This document shows, piece by piece, positions 50,041-60,090 of a DNA stretch of 64,000 nt (positions are counted from its first letter, which is position 1; each line of letters begins with the position of its first letter). Location of the stretch: contig JAAONU010000011.1 in assembly GCA_012932295.1 (NCBI GenBank), positions 42,038,352 through 42,102,351 of the forward strand, given 5' to 3'. Source of the DNA: Cyclina sinensis (Eukaryota; Mollusca; Bivalvia; Venerida; Veneridae). The notes beneath the pieces are model-generated. The model did not search any database. It saw only the letters and a list, made by a program, of their open reading frames with translations, and was not told the origin of the DNA. Position numbers and translations under genes: made by a program.

Positions 50041-50605
50041 TTTGACCCCAGGGACATGGGTACCAACAATCTGTGCAGGGTTCTTGCCGGTGATCAAGTA
50101 TTCCAAGTTTGAATGGAATATCTTTGGCACTTTTTGAGAAATGGACATTAACAAAAAGGTTAACCAAGAAATTTTAAGTTGAAAAAAGGGGCATAACTTT
50201 GCAAAAATAAATTTGAGGGTTATCTGCCCTTGAGAAATGGTGTCGCATTATGATAGCGAACATGTATTTCTAATCTGAAGTAAACAGCTTTGATTGTTTC
50301 TGAGAAATGGACCTAAACACTTCTATTATGTTTCAATTAAGTCCCTCAAACGGTTTTGGAGATGAAGCGAGGACAAGAATTTAGAGTAAAAACATGACTA
50401 AGTGCCCATACCTATGCCAAAAATAAATCGAGCAGAATCTCCTGACGATATGCACAACTAGTCTTGGTGACAAACAAACCTGTTAAGTTTCAATGAAATC
50501 CCTCCGGTGATTTTGGAGATGATGCGAGGACAAGATTTTACAGGACAGACGGATGGACGGACGGACGGACAGACAGTGCGATTACTATATACGTCCCTTC
50601 GGGTG
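50041..50605. repeat. Dispersed element with (GGAC)n end
   Basis: This block lacks a counterpart in unit B and ends just before the shared 'tcatgatttatagaataa'. It holds repeated '(t/c)tgagaaatggac' motifs, two 'ttttggagatga(a/t)gcgaggac' copies (50355 and 50510), 'ggacggacggacggacagac' at 50555 and 'cccttcgggtgcatac' at 50596. It resembles the abundant GGAC-tailed repeats of clam genomes; autonomy or class is unknown. Confidence 0.65.
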
Positions 50606-51292
50606 CATACAAATCATGATTTATAGAATAAGGGACATACTGTATACATAATAAATTACTTGGATTATACAGTCTTTTTTGTTTTTGTTTTTTTTTAAGT
50701 AAAAGAAAGCACTAACAGCAGAAAAAAAACATACACTTGCAGGCCCTGTATAATCGTACTAGAACATTCAGCTCTACAATATTTCTAACTACAGCGGAGG
50801 TGATTCAGAAATGCCGACTTACATCAATTCCTGACTTCATTTTATTGAACGTCTGCATTTCTGGAATGCAATGCTCTCTGATTTTATTGTCAGAAACAGA
50901 TAAAAATATCAATATTAAGAAACTGGAAAATAGCGGCGGCATTTCTAACCGTACAACCGAACTCACATGTCAAATTGCTTAGACAGGAGCTAGAATCTTT
51001 AAACGCACATTTTCTTTTAATAATTAATGACAATCTGGCGGGACTTTTTCACTGCAGAAGACGACTTATTGAAAGACACGTGCCAAGACTGTGGATAAGG
51101 TACGGCGATTATGGCTTTACAAGCCAAATAATTCCTATTTGTCTTTAGTTTATTTCAAACTGTTTATTTTTCATCAATTTAGAAACAGGATCTTTTAACT
51201 TATAATGTATATCAATTCGTTTCGTTTCTGCTTTCTTAGTTAAAACCAGTGAATATATGAAATGCAAATAGTCACCGAAGATTTTCACCTCG

Positions 51293-51358
51293 GTCGGATT
51301 CGAACTAGCAACCTTCGGCGTTCTGCCCATGGAGAATTGTTCATTAACTTAACCACTA
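51293..51358 (-). repeat. tRNA-like (Ser/Leu-type) SINE relic in unit D, best preserved
   Basis: On the minus strand: A-box-like 'tagtggttaagttaatga', about 40 intervening bases, then B-box 'gctagttcgaatccgacc'. The intervening length and A-box type suit a tRNA-Ser/Leu ancestor. Anticodon and acceptor stems are not intact. Confidence 0.5.
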
Positions 51359-53441
51359 TAAAGTTATCACCCGTAAAAAGACAGTCATCTTTTCTCTGCA
51401 ATGGTTTTTTGGTATAAGAAAAAAAACTAACATTTACTCCGATGATTCTGTTTATAACCAGTGTTTTCAATGTATATGGAATTCTCTGGTGTATGACTGT
51501 TGCTTCTTCTGAATAACCAATGTGGAGATAACATCTTTAAACAGCAATTTTCAAAATAATCTCTATTATCATTCACAGATTTTATGATTATCATAATTAA
51601 GTGTTTTTAACTGTTATAATTGTAACAGAACAGCTGCTTTTTTATTTATATGGTCTAATATTTTACTCAGTTGTTATGCGAAGAAATAAGAATGGTGTAC
51701 AACTACTTGGAAATTTTGTAACACTGAAGTCCCATAAAATATAAAAATCAGAGAAGACAGATGACTGCGCTCATTACAACTGTTTATTTAGAAACAAACG
51801 ATCGCGAAACAGTGATGAAAGGGTTGTTTGTATCTACCGGCTTTTCAGTGATTTGAATATGTTTGCAAAACATGTTATTTATCCTACACCATTTTACAGA
51901 GGTGATTTCAATAGCACATATTTCTGCACACAAGCATTTACGCATAGACTACGTCTGTAAAGTTTGATAAATTCAGGAAAATAGTATTGCAGATCGCTGT
52001 AAAATGTCAACCTCTTCATTATGTTTATTGTATGATATGTATGTATATTAATTTTGACCATCATCTGTATGGTTTATCGCAAATAAATTTGGTTTATTGC
52101 ACCATCTAGTGGACTTCTACCAAGATCTTACAAATCATATCCCGAGTTCAAATTTAGCCCCACTCGAGGGGTCACTTCATTTTGCATAAGCGTTTTATAT
52201 GAAAAGCTTTCAAAATCTTCTCCTCTAAATTTGGTCCTCTTGTTACCAAGACATGAATCGAAGAAATGTGTCGGCCGGGAGAAGTTAAATAATATTTACT
52301 CTTAATATAGCAGGAAAGACAGTATATCTTATATAACAATTTTACGTTTCATTTGTCTAGTACGCAAATAATGTACTGTAGACAACGTTTGTTCTGGATG
52401 TTGATTGATGTGATCTGAGCATTCTGAAGGCTTTGGCTGTAAAACTAATGTACTTTATAACGCTGGATCGATTTTGGGACAAAAGATCCAAAAAGCCATC
52501 AGTAACTATTTGCTTGAGTCACGACATTGCTTCATAGAATTATTTGCAACTAACCTGTTGATTAAGCAGCTGTTCCTTTTGAAACAAATGAAAGACGATG
52601 TTATTTCCTGTGGTGTGTAGATTACACAGTGTCCAAAGGTTTGTGCACGCCTGGTAAACAGTAATGTCGAGCAAAACATGTCTCTTACAAGAACAGCAAA
52701 TATTCAATCCATCAAATCTTACTATTTTATAGACGACAAACAATCGGACAACAGCCAAGACAGACACTTCATAAATATAGTTTGTAGAAAATGTAAAAGA
52801 CGGAGAGCTCAAGAGAAGAAAAGAGCATCTATTTCTTGTATGAAAATTACAAGTCCTTATAATGTTTGAAATTCAATTCCTTTATTATTTTAAACATTTG
52901 GCACACCCGCAAACGGAAAAGACAAAGAATTTCACCATTCGTATTATTTGTAAGTAGATGGTAAATAATTATAATGTATTACAAGATGTAAACGTTTATG
53001 ATTTTGTCAATGAATGGTTTGTGGGACAGCGCGTTCTTCTTTCTCGGCTTTCTTTGAATTATAGTTATTTGTCCGATTTAAGACTAGCGTCGCCGTTTTT
53101 CTGACAGCCACCGGGAGAACATGACACTGAAACATAAATTTAGCAATAAATAATACGTTAAAACTAGTATTTAAAACCCTCAACATAATTTAACTCCACG
53201 TATAAAAGGTTTTGAAGAGGAACTTATGTATAAACTGTAATTTTAGAATGATCACGCATACACTAATTCTATACTTAGGATTTAATGATAATAAACAAAG
53301 CTGTAGCCCTAGATCCAGACAGAGCAAATTGTTCCCTTGAGGATAAAAAGATTTTGGCTTTCGTGTTTAAAACTGTCTGCGTTTAAAATATAGCGGAAGA
53401 GATAGCTCTTGATTCGCTACTTTTATTTGTAACAAACGAAA

Positions 53442-53452
53442 GAGTAAAGTTT
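53442..53452. repeat. SINE target-site duplication, left
   Basis: 'gagtaaagttt', identical to 53750-53760. Confidence 0.85.
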
Positions 53453-53749
53453 AATAAGCCCGCCCGCTTAGCTCAATAGGTAGAGCACTGGATTAGTAAT
53501 CCATCGGTCGTTGGTTCGACCCCTGGGCAGGGCAAAATTTCTCCGTGACAATTGATCTCAGCCATTGTGTCAAATGTTCATTTGACTCTCACCGCTGATT
53601 TAGCGTAGATCATGTGGGAACAGTAGTCAGTCACTTGCGGAGAAATTGGCAATTACTGGTTAGTTATCCAGGAAAACCGGTTAGGTGGACTGACCGCCGA
53701 GATATAACCTATATGTTGAAATCGGCGTTAAACCCCAAAACAAACAAAC
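53453..53749 (+). mobile_element. tRNA-derived SINE with conserved mollusc/metazoan central domain
   Basis: The head (from about 53462) is tRNA-like: A-box 'tagctcaataggtagagc', anticodon arm with AGT in the loop position (Thr-like) and B-box 'ggttcgacccctgg'. The T-stem does not pair and there is no good acceptor stem, so it is not a working tRNA. The body near 53640-53740 ('ctgaccgccgagatataacc', 'tcggcgttaaaccccaaaac') matches the conserved domain shared by mollusc SINEs, and the tail is (AAAC)n. It is flanked by an 11-bp direct repeat. The matching site in units A (about 2750) and C (about 45275) is empty, proving insertion after those copies separated from D. SINEs are moved by a LINE in trans. 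Confidence 0.92.
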
Positions 53750-53760
53750 GAGTAAAGTTT
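53750..53760. repeat. SINE target-site duplication, right
   Basis: 'gagtaaagttt', identical to 53442-53452. Confidence 0.85.
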
Positions 53761-54170
53761 CTTGACGTCGGTCATTCAATGATAACACATGCTCCTGAAT
53801 ATAGCTTTTGCTTATTACTGTACATCTTTCAACCAATGTGTATGTTTAATTCCACAGTCACATTTGCACTGATAAAGATTTAGGCTAACGTTTGAAAAAA
53901 TGTAGAGAGCCCTGCCAAAGACTTTTCAACATAATGAATTGGGCATCGGTGGCCACAAAAACAAAAGCGCAAAATTAATAAAAGGAGTCCTGTCTGTTAA
54001 ATTTGTTTTCGTCTTTCTTACTGTATTGATTTATGGCTCATTTTCTCAATAACATAGTACTATGATCACAGACAATCATCAAAAGGCATCCGTTGGGAAC
54101 CACACGGGTCCCGATTTCTCAGGTATCAGGATTGGTGTCGGAAAAGCACCGACCCTGTCTCTCAAAGGTG

Positions 54171-55300
54171 AACGAGGCTCTTGGAATTGACTGTACGCAT
54201 CTCGGATGTTACAGAAACACATCATAAAATAAAGTTTTACACATCTTTATTGGTAAAAAATTTACCTCCTTGGTCACGGGGTAGCAACTATATTAATGTT
54301 ATTAATTTTGATATTGGTTATCAACTAGGCTCTGTGGCTCATTGGTTTAGATCGTCGCACTTAATTTTACTGTCCGAAAGGGCCGTTGAAATCAATCTTT
54401 CTTATTCAGTTTTCATGGTTTATAGAAGCATCATATTATGTTTTTCATAGTATAATGACTTCTCTTTAATTTTAAAGGAAAACGTTCAGCTAAATTCTTT
54501 TATGGAATATGCTTGATATCATCCCTTTGTGAAATACAGATGAATACATAGGCAGCAACTGTTTTTGTTTGCTTGATTTTATGTTGGTTTTTTTATTGCC
54601 ATTGCTTGTTGTTGGTTTGTGTATTTGCTTATGTGCTTTATTTTCTTGCTCACGATATTATGAATATTAAGATGTACACATGCTCATGAATTTGGCAGTA
54701 TAGTAACCATAGCCTCCTTAAATGTATTTTCTGTATCAGGGTGATGTTAAATAATTGGAGGTCATATCAAAAACAAAAAGGTATAAGGACGACTTTTCTG
54801 AAATTCAAAAAGATGAGATTTTATCATTTAATGAAAAGGAAGGAAGTTACTTGCGCTGCGCAAGATTAATTCAATTTCATTTAAACTACAAAACACTAAT
54901 CTAGGCTAAAACTTCAGCCCTAACATATTGAACTACACTATATTTTAATAATAGAGTTTAATTAAAGCCTTACCAGACTTCTTGAATGCAATTTTTAATA
55001 GTTTTCAGCTGTCGATTTTCATCGCATTCAAAACTCATTACAAGAAAGAGAAAACCTATACGTTTATCAAATAAAAAGCGAATGCTTCACATATGGTACA
55101 GACTTTACCGCATGTGTGACATAGTAGATTAACTAACACTTCACAATAATTGTAGACATTTAAAAAAACGCAATGCTATCTTGAAGATATTCCATATTTC
55201 TACGCCATTTCTAGATAACACACAGCTGTTTCCCCGACAACGTACAGGTGATAAAACTGTACCAATGTTCGGATACCAAAATTCGGGTAACTGACTGAAC
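54171..55300. other. Stretch between unit D and the hAT-like fragment
   Basis: AT-rich, without a recognised gene. An 89-codon plus-strand frame at 54181-54450 has no known motif. Confidence 0.35.
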
Positions 55301-55381
55301 TGAAAAACGAATATTCGAATATATTCGAATATGGCAAAGCGAATATTCGAATATTGATTTTAGTATTCGTTCCCATCCCTA
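55301..55381 (-). mobile_element. hAT-like non-autonomous element, terminal fragment
   Basis: Read on the minus strand it starts 'tagggatgggaacgaatact' and continues into repeated 'gaatattcg' / 'cgaatatattcg' palindromes. A 'cagggatgggaacgaat' end with TTCGAATATTCG repeats is a familiar terminus of non-autonomous hAT-type elements in animal genomes (recalled). Only one end is visible. A perfect 16-bp palindrome 'gtgacacatgtgtcac' follows at 55417-55432. Confidence 0.5.
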
Positions 55382-55674
55382 CTATCTTCCTTTCCATCTC
55401 TTTTATTTCATTATAAGTGACACATGTGTCACGTTTTAAAATGTGACACACGTTCAACACATATATTATATACTTGTGTGTGACATTTATATATTTATGA
55501 TATATACATAAGCTTCAACACAGGTGCACAGTTATAAAAATGCTTTTGCTTTTCAATATGAATATTCAAAATTTCGCTTTTAAATAAAATAAATTTTAAA
55601 AATGTTAATGAATATTCAGAAGTTCTCTTTTGAGATCTTAGTCTTTATAAGGTCTGATTGCGAGGAACTTTATC

Positions 55675-56714
55675 TTACATATTTTCTATGATAACGTCTA
55701 ATGTTCTAGACATACCAAGACCCCGTTTCACGCTGTTTTTATTCGGTACAATTTCAGTTTTCCAGCTTCTCGTAGAAATGTCGTAGTAATGTTGATGAGC
55801 ATTCAGGACCATGGAATTCCCCTCTCCTATAGAGTGGTCACAAAAAACTTGGAAAACTCTCAGCCTCTCCCTGGTCAATTGATCCTTTAAATTTGTCATA
55901 AGGCATCCAAGCTCCAAAGTATGTTTTCAGCGAAAACGGTTCCATCACCCTCCTAGAACTTTATGCTTGTGCTTACATTCGAAGGACCGGATGCGTATAA
56001 ATGGTGCTCTACCATCATATAGTTGTCATTCTCATAAATACTTTGATCTATTGTTACTAAACCTTTTGAAGTTTTCTTCGGCGATCCCAATATAAGAATT
56101 CATTTTTCGTTAATACACCCGATATTTTGTATTGCTTTCACAACATCTGTTGTCCTGACATTATACGCTGTAGTATTTTCCTTAGGCTCCCCTTTGTAGT
56201 TATTGGTTTCTTTACAAGTACCTGTCCCGAACTCAGTAAATAGATTAAAACTTAATCGATAATCTTTATTCTGAAGCCTCCTTGCTACTTTTTTCCACCA
56301 AACCACATAGATCTGGCTATCTTATCAGTAGCATAAGCTTCGGCCATTCCATGCTCCCACGCTATTATTGGGGTAATTCCTACCTCTAAACACTGTCTAC
56401 AATCATCAAGGAATGTTCTAATTACGCGTCATTATAAGGGTATTGCCACCGATTAGCAAGATCCCGAAGCCGCATTTTTCTGAAGCCGTCTGTTATACAT
56501 TGCTCGTGATATATTGATGAAAATGGACATTTAAAAAAGAATAACGTCGCAAGTCCTAGGCCAATCATAGGTTGATAGTCTTTAGGAGGGACTGGCTGGC
56601 TGTAATCAGTCGAGATTATGTATTGAAGCAAACAGGACCCAACAAGAATAGCCAGCCAAGCAATGTCGAATTTAACTTTAATGGTTTGTTCGTGTTTAAA
56701 CGCATCAATATTAT
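55675..56714 (-). pseudogene. Glycoside hydrolase family 5-like secreted enzyme, pseudogene
   Basis: About 1.04 kb, the length of one GH5 catalytic domain, can be read across three frames. An acceptor-like 'tattttcatttcag' precedes 56714. A hydrophobic leader (VKFDIAWLAILVGSCLL) follows an ATT where an ATG would be expected, then PPKDYQPMIGLG, FRKMRLRDLANRWQYPY (TAA at about 56422), EVGITPIIAWEHGMAEAY, a frameshift to VVWWKKVARRL, LSFNLFTEFGTGTC (possible acid/base Glu in the T-E position), an in-frame TGA where Arg is expected before ILILGSPKKTSKGL, VEHHLYASGP, a damaged patch, another frame with FGAWMPYDKFKGSIDQGEAE, a shift to DHSIGEGN and NAHQHYYD, and a last stop at 55675. GH5 enzymes hydrolyse beta-1,4-glucans or mannans; molluscs carry them for plant and algal digestion. 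At least two nonsense changes and several frameshifts mean it is dead. Family assignment is by motif memory; another TIM-barrel hydrolase is possible. Confidence 0.65.
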
Positions 56715-57650
56715 CTGAAATGAAAATACGAAAAAGAATTACTTATAAGTGTAACAAGCTCCAACATTTTCTTAAAATGCCGTTGTTAATGATTCTTTAA
56801 AGCAAACAGTAAATTTGTCTAGCTAGTGACTCTGTGTTAAGACTTGTTTTACAACCAAGACGATTGTAATCAGTATTCGTAAATGACATTTTCAAGCAGG
56901 AATAAAATGTGAATACAGCAACACCTCAGCAAACCATAACTCACTAATCAGAATATAGGTCAGTGTGTTCAGTCTTGTTTTTGAGTAAAAATAATTAATG
57001 TTCTGTAGCGAATCCATGATGCATTGGTACGAAATATTACCAAAACAGAACAAACTAAACGTCGCAGAGCACAAACACTTATATTTACAGCACAATCTAA
57101 TGGACATAAGAAACTGGTTTAACTACACACCACACTGAATTACAAGAAATGACTAATATTCACTTCAAACTGCACTCGATTTAATGGGTTCATAAGGTGT
57201 GAAGAAAGTTTTCTCTAAGACTGACCATTAAAACAAGAGTTACTTCGTATGTAATCAGTCACATCATAAAGACCTACTGACTGCTGACAAAAAGCAAACA
57301 AAATGAAAAGCCGAAAGTGAGAAGAAACGAAATATGATTATACATATAGCATACCCCACCCACTTCATTATCAGGGGATGTTATCAACGTGAACTTCATC
57401 ATAAATCTGTTGGGCTTTAAATTAGCTACAATTATTTTATTCATGTACTAATCGCAACAAACAGGCAACATATCAAATAATTTACCATCTAATTTTGGGG
57501 AAATTAATAGCTGAATAACAGATACCTACTTTTCATCAATTTAAAATGTTGAACACCTTTGTTACAATTGAGATATATTTAAAAAGAAAGAAATTGAATT
57601 CAAATTCTATTAAAGTTACTGTTGTTAAACCAAAACAATGTAAAACTGCC
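56715..57650. other. Upstream flank of the GH5-like pseudogene
   Basis: No upstream exon encoding a start or signal peptide could be identified. Minus-strand frames here (for example 56892-57107) have no recognised motif. Confidence 0.4.
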
Positions 57651-58020
57651 AAAAGCTAGAGAGAAAAAATTGTCTTGAGTGGGGTTTGAACCCACGTCCT
57701 TCAGTGAAAATGTTTAAATCCTAAACAAATTAATGGAATTGAGTACTCTTCAGAGTTGAGGTACGGTATTGGGAAACTAATACCTTAAACATTCGTATTG
57801 AAAGAATGAAATTAAAACTAAAGTCTAATTATTTTATTCATGTTGTAGAAAAATACGCAGGCCGAGAAATACTATAATTTAATGCGCTTCTTCTTGAACA
57901 AGACGGATATGTTTCAAGGAAAGTAATGTTTCAGAGTGACTGACCATTAGGTCGATCAATCCATAGACTAAAAGCCATTATTTAAGTAACGAAATTGTTT
58001 CATCCAAGTCGGTTGACTGT
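57651..58020 (+). repeat. Fragment of a further, degenerate duplication unit (E)
   Basis: 'gggtttgaacccacgtcctt' (57680) parallels the tRNA-like relic near the start of the other units, and 'cagagtgactgaccatta' with 'gtcgatcaatccatagacta' (57932-57970) matches 'cagagtgtccattacgtcggtcaatccatagatta' of unit A (1245-1279). The order is the same as in A. Confidence 0.55.
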
Positions 58021-58487
58021 GCAGTATTTTTTATATGTTAAGACCGTTCGGTTTTATTTTCAGACAAAATGAAAAAGATATATTTTCAAAGGTTGACTGA
58101 TAACTTTTCTTCAACTCAATAATCTCCAGACTTAGGTGAACGCCTGGTAAATAATGAATCACGACTGACTGGAGAGATAAGTGTCTTAAATTAACAGCAA
58201 ATTCTCTTAGTTTATGTATCAGACCAATCATGGCAGACAAATCAGTCTTCCAAAAAGGAAAGACAGATATGCTAAAACTACTAGCTGTTGTTAGAATCAA
58301 GCAGACCTTAGCTAATGGAATTGTTTCCTTGAAGAAAAGTAGTCATTTTTTTAAAAACTAATTGCTTTGAAAATCGATTGAAAAATATAATATTAACTTA
58401 CTTTCGATTTTTTTTTCTCATTTATTTAACAGACGGTCCAGTATGTTTTCTCTCTTGACTATGACACATACCGCTAAAAGTGTCCTT
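58021..58487. other. Stretch without recognised gene
   Basis: An 89-codon minus-strand frame (58031-58300) has no known domain. It may be part of degenerate unit E. Confidence 0.3.
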
Positions 58488-58543
58488 CTGATGATGATTA
58501 TTATTATTGTTGTTGTTTTTGTTGTTGCTGCTGTTGTTGTTGT
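58488..58543. repeat. Compound (GAT)/(ATT)/(TGT) trinucleotide microsatellite
   Basis: Successive 'gatgatgat', 'attattatt' and 'gttgttgtt' runs with a 'gctgctg' interruption. Confidence 0.9.
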
Positions 58544-59814
58544 AAAATCTTTAGCAAATGAGCATTCAGGAAATATAATTGTCTTTGCTTGAACATTTTG
58601 TAGAAGTTATATCTAATTCAAACAACACAACAGGCATTATATTAATGGCGAATTTTCTTTTTATGTGAGTTTTATTTTGCGTCATTTAAACGTGTTACTT
58701 ATGACCTTGAAATTGTGTAAACTCTAAATTTCTTTTCTGTACTTTCAACAAAATGTAAGTAAGAAGGTCAATGCCAGCTAAAGTCAAAGTTGAAATTCAT
58801 CACAGTGTAATCGATTGAATAAGCTTCTACTAAACAATGCTACGCTTTAAATATCCCGACTCTAGGTCCCAAGGTTTCAGAGATGATTTTGAAGTTTTTC
58901 TTTTATAAGTCTACGTAAAAAAACACTGACCCCTAGGCGGAGCAAATAGTGATTTCAGATATACAATTTGAACAGTGCTGGTCGAGGTCACCTAGACAAT
59001 GCTGCACACCGAATGCCAGATCCCTGGACCCGTTTTTCATACAAGTGGCTATAGCAACCAAAGTTCTGCATGGAATGGATTTGAAGTGCTTCATGAAACT
59101 CTCTGGCATGCTTCTTCTCCGAACATGATTTAGACAGCTTCATAAGAGATTACACCGTGATTTGGTAAATAGAACTGAGAATTTGTAGATTGATTTGCCT
59201 TGTTAATTTGCTGCTTTACTTTTCTTCTCAAATTTTAGTCACTTTTATGTTTAATGGCATGACTGAGCAATATCTGCCAGGAAAAACTAGATTTCTGCAA
59301 CAATAACAACGAGTTTAAATATTCCTTCCTGTGACTTAAAAAACTGGATGGCATACTTTTAAATATCTGCTTATTTTTTATTTATATTTTAAGAATTGTA
59401 AGCCGTTTTTTATAACAAGCGCAAAGCAAAACTTAATCACTTGTAAATAATTAAGTGACATTTACCAATTTTTCGACTAGCTACAAGTACCTTTGCAAAA
59501 TATATACACCAATAACTTATTTGAACTGATGGCATGACATGACCGTCTGTTTCATCAATGCAATTATACCTTTACTTTTTAACCAGATATGAAATGAACA
59601 TGACGAGGCAGTGAACACTATTAACCAGTGTGAAGGGTGTGGTAAGTTTACAGTACAATGCGAAGCTTTCGAGTGGCGATTTCTAATCGCGCTTTCATTA
59701 TAATACCCAATGTATCCCGCACAAAATTATCGTGTGTACTTTGCAAATACACTTCAACACATCATAAATCATGAACAAATATAAGTTCATTTATCATGTA
59801 CTGACTTCATTAGA
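58544..59814. other. Stretch without recognised gene
   Basis: No exon or RNA gene was seen. Possibly degenerate unit E sequence, but only its ends align convincingly. Confidence 0.3.
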
Positions 59815-60090
59815 TATACACATGTACAACTGTTTGGTTTGCCTTTTTTCGTCTATCTGAAACGAATGCCGTTACATTAAACGATAAATAACCATCCATT
59901 TAAGAAATGCGTTTTACTGATTTCTGCATCTTAATTAACAATCAGACAAACTGGAAAGTTTCCATTTCAATTTGCATGTCTAATTGTTGTCTATCGTTAT
60001 AGATTAAAATAAGAGTAATTGACGCATCACCGTAAAGATATTGGAGTATGGGAATCTCTTTGTATCTGTACTGTGATGCGTCAACACAAA
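59815..60090 (+). repeat. Fragment of degenerate unit E (matches unit A 4400-4590)
   Basis: 'taagaaatgcgttttactga', 'ttaattaacaatcagacaaa' and 'ctggaaagtttccatttcaa' correspond to 'taagaaatgtgttttaaaaa', 'ttattaacaatctaacaa' and 'ctggaaaggttccatttgga' of unit A. It is more diverged than unit C. Confidence 0.75.

Larger units (their letters stand above)
42515..51078 (+). repeat. Segmental duplication unit C (complete, ~8.5 kb)
   Basis: Bases 42515-47800 repeat unit A (1-5535), and the rest repeats unit B. Unit C therefore shows the full unit, bounded on both sides by the same start sequence ('gcagaagacgac(a/t)tattgaaag' followed by 'ctgtggata'). Relative to B it carries an extra ~1.4 kb at about 49190-50605. 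No conserved gene is visible. Open frames shared with A (for example 43671-43871 and 43986-44252 minus, matching 1146-1346 and 1461-1727) are similar because the DNA is, not evidently by selection. Confidence 0.93.
51079..54170 (+). repeat. Segmental duplication unit D (diverged, truncated)
   Basis: Collinear with 1-3200 of unit A: start 'gccaagactgtggataagg', 'taacactgaagtc' (51719 / 901), 'gttctggatgttgattgatg' near 52390 (A 1559), 'cttgacgtcggtcattcaat' (53761 / 2752) and 'gggcatcggtggccacaaa' (53940 / 2922). It is clearly more diverged from A and C than they are from each other, so it separated earlier. Homology fades at about 54170. Confidence 0.85.

Noticed and set aside
53462..53533. 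Apparent tRNA-Thr(AGT) gene
   Set aside because: The A- and B-boxes are good but the T-stem does not pair and the acceptor stem is poor. The sequence runs into a SINE body and AAAC tail with target-site duplications, so it is a SINE head.
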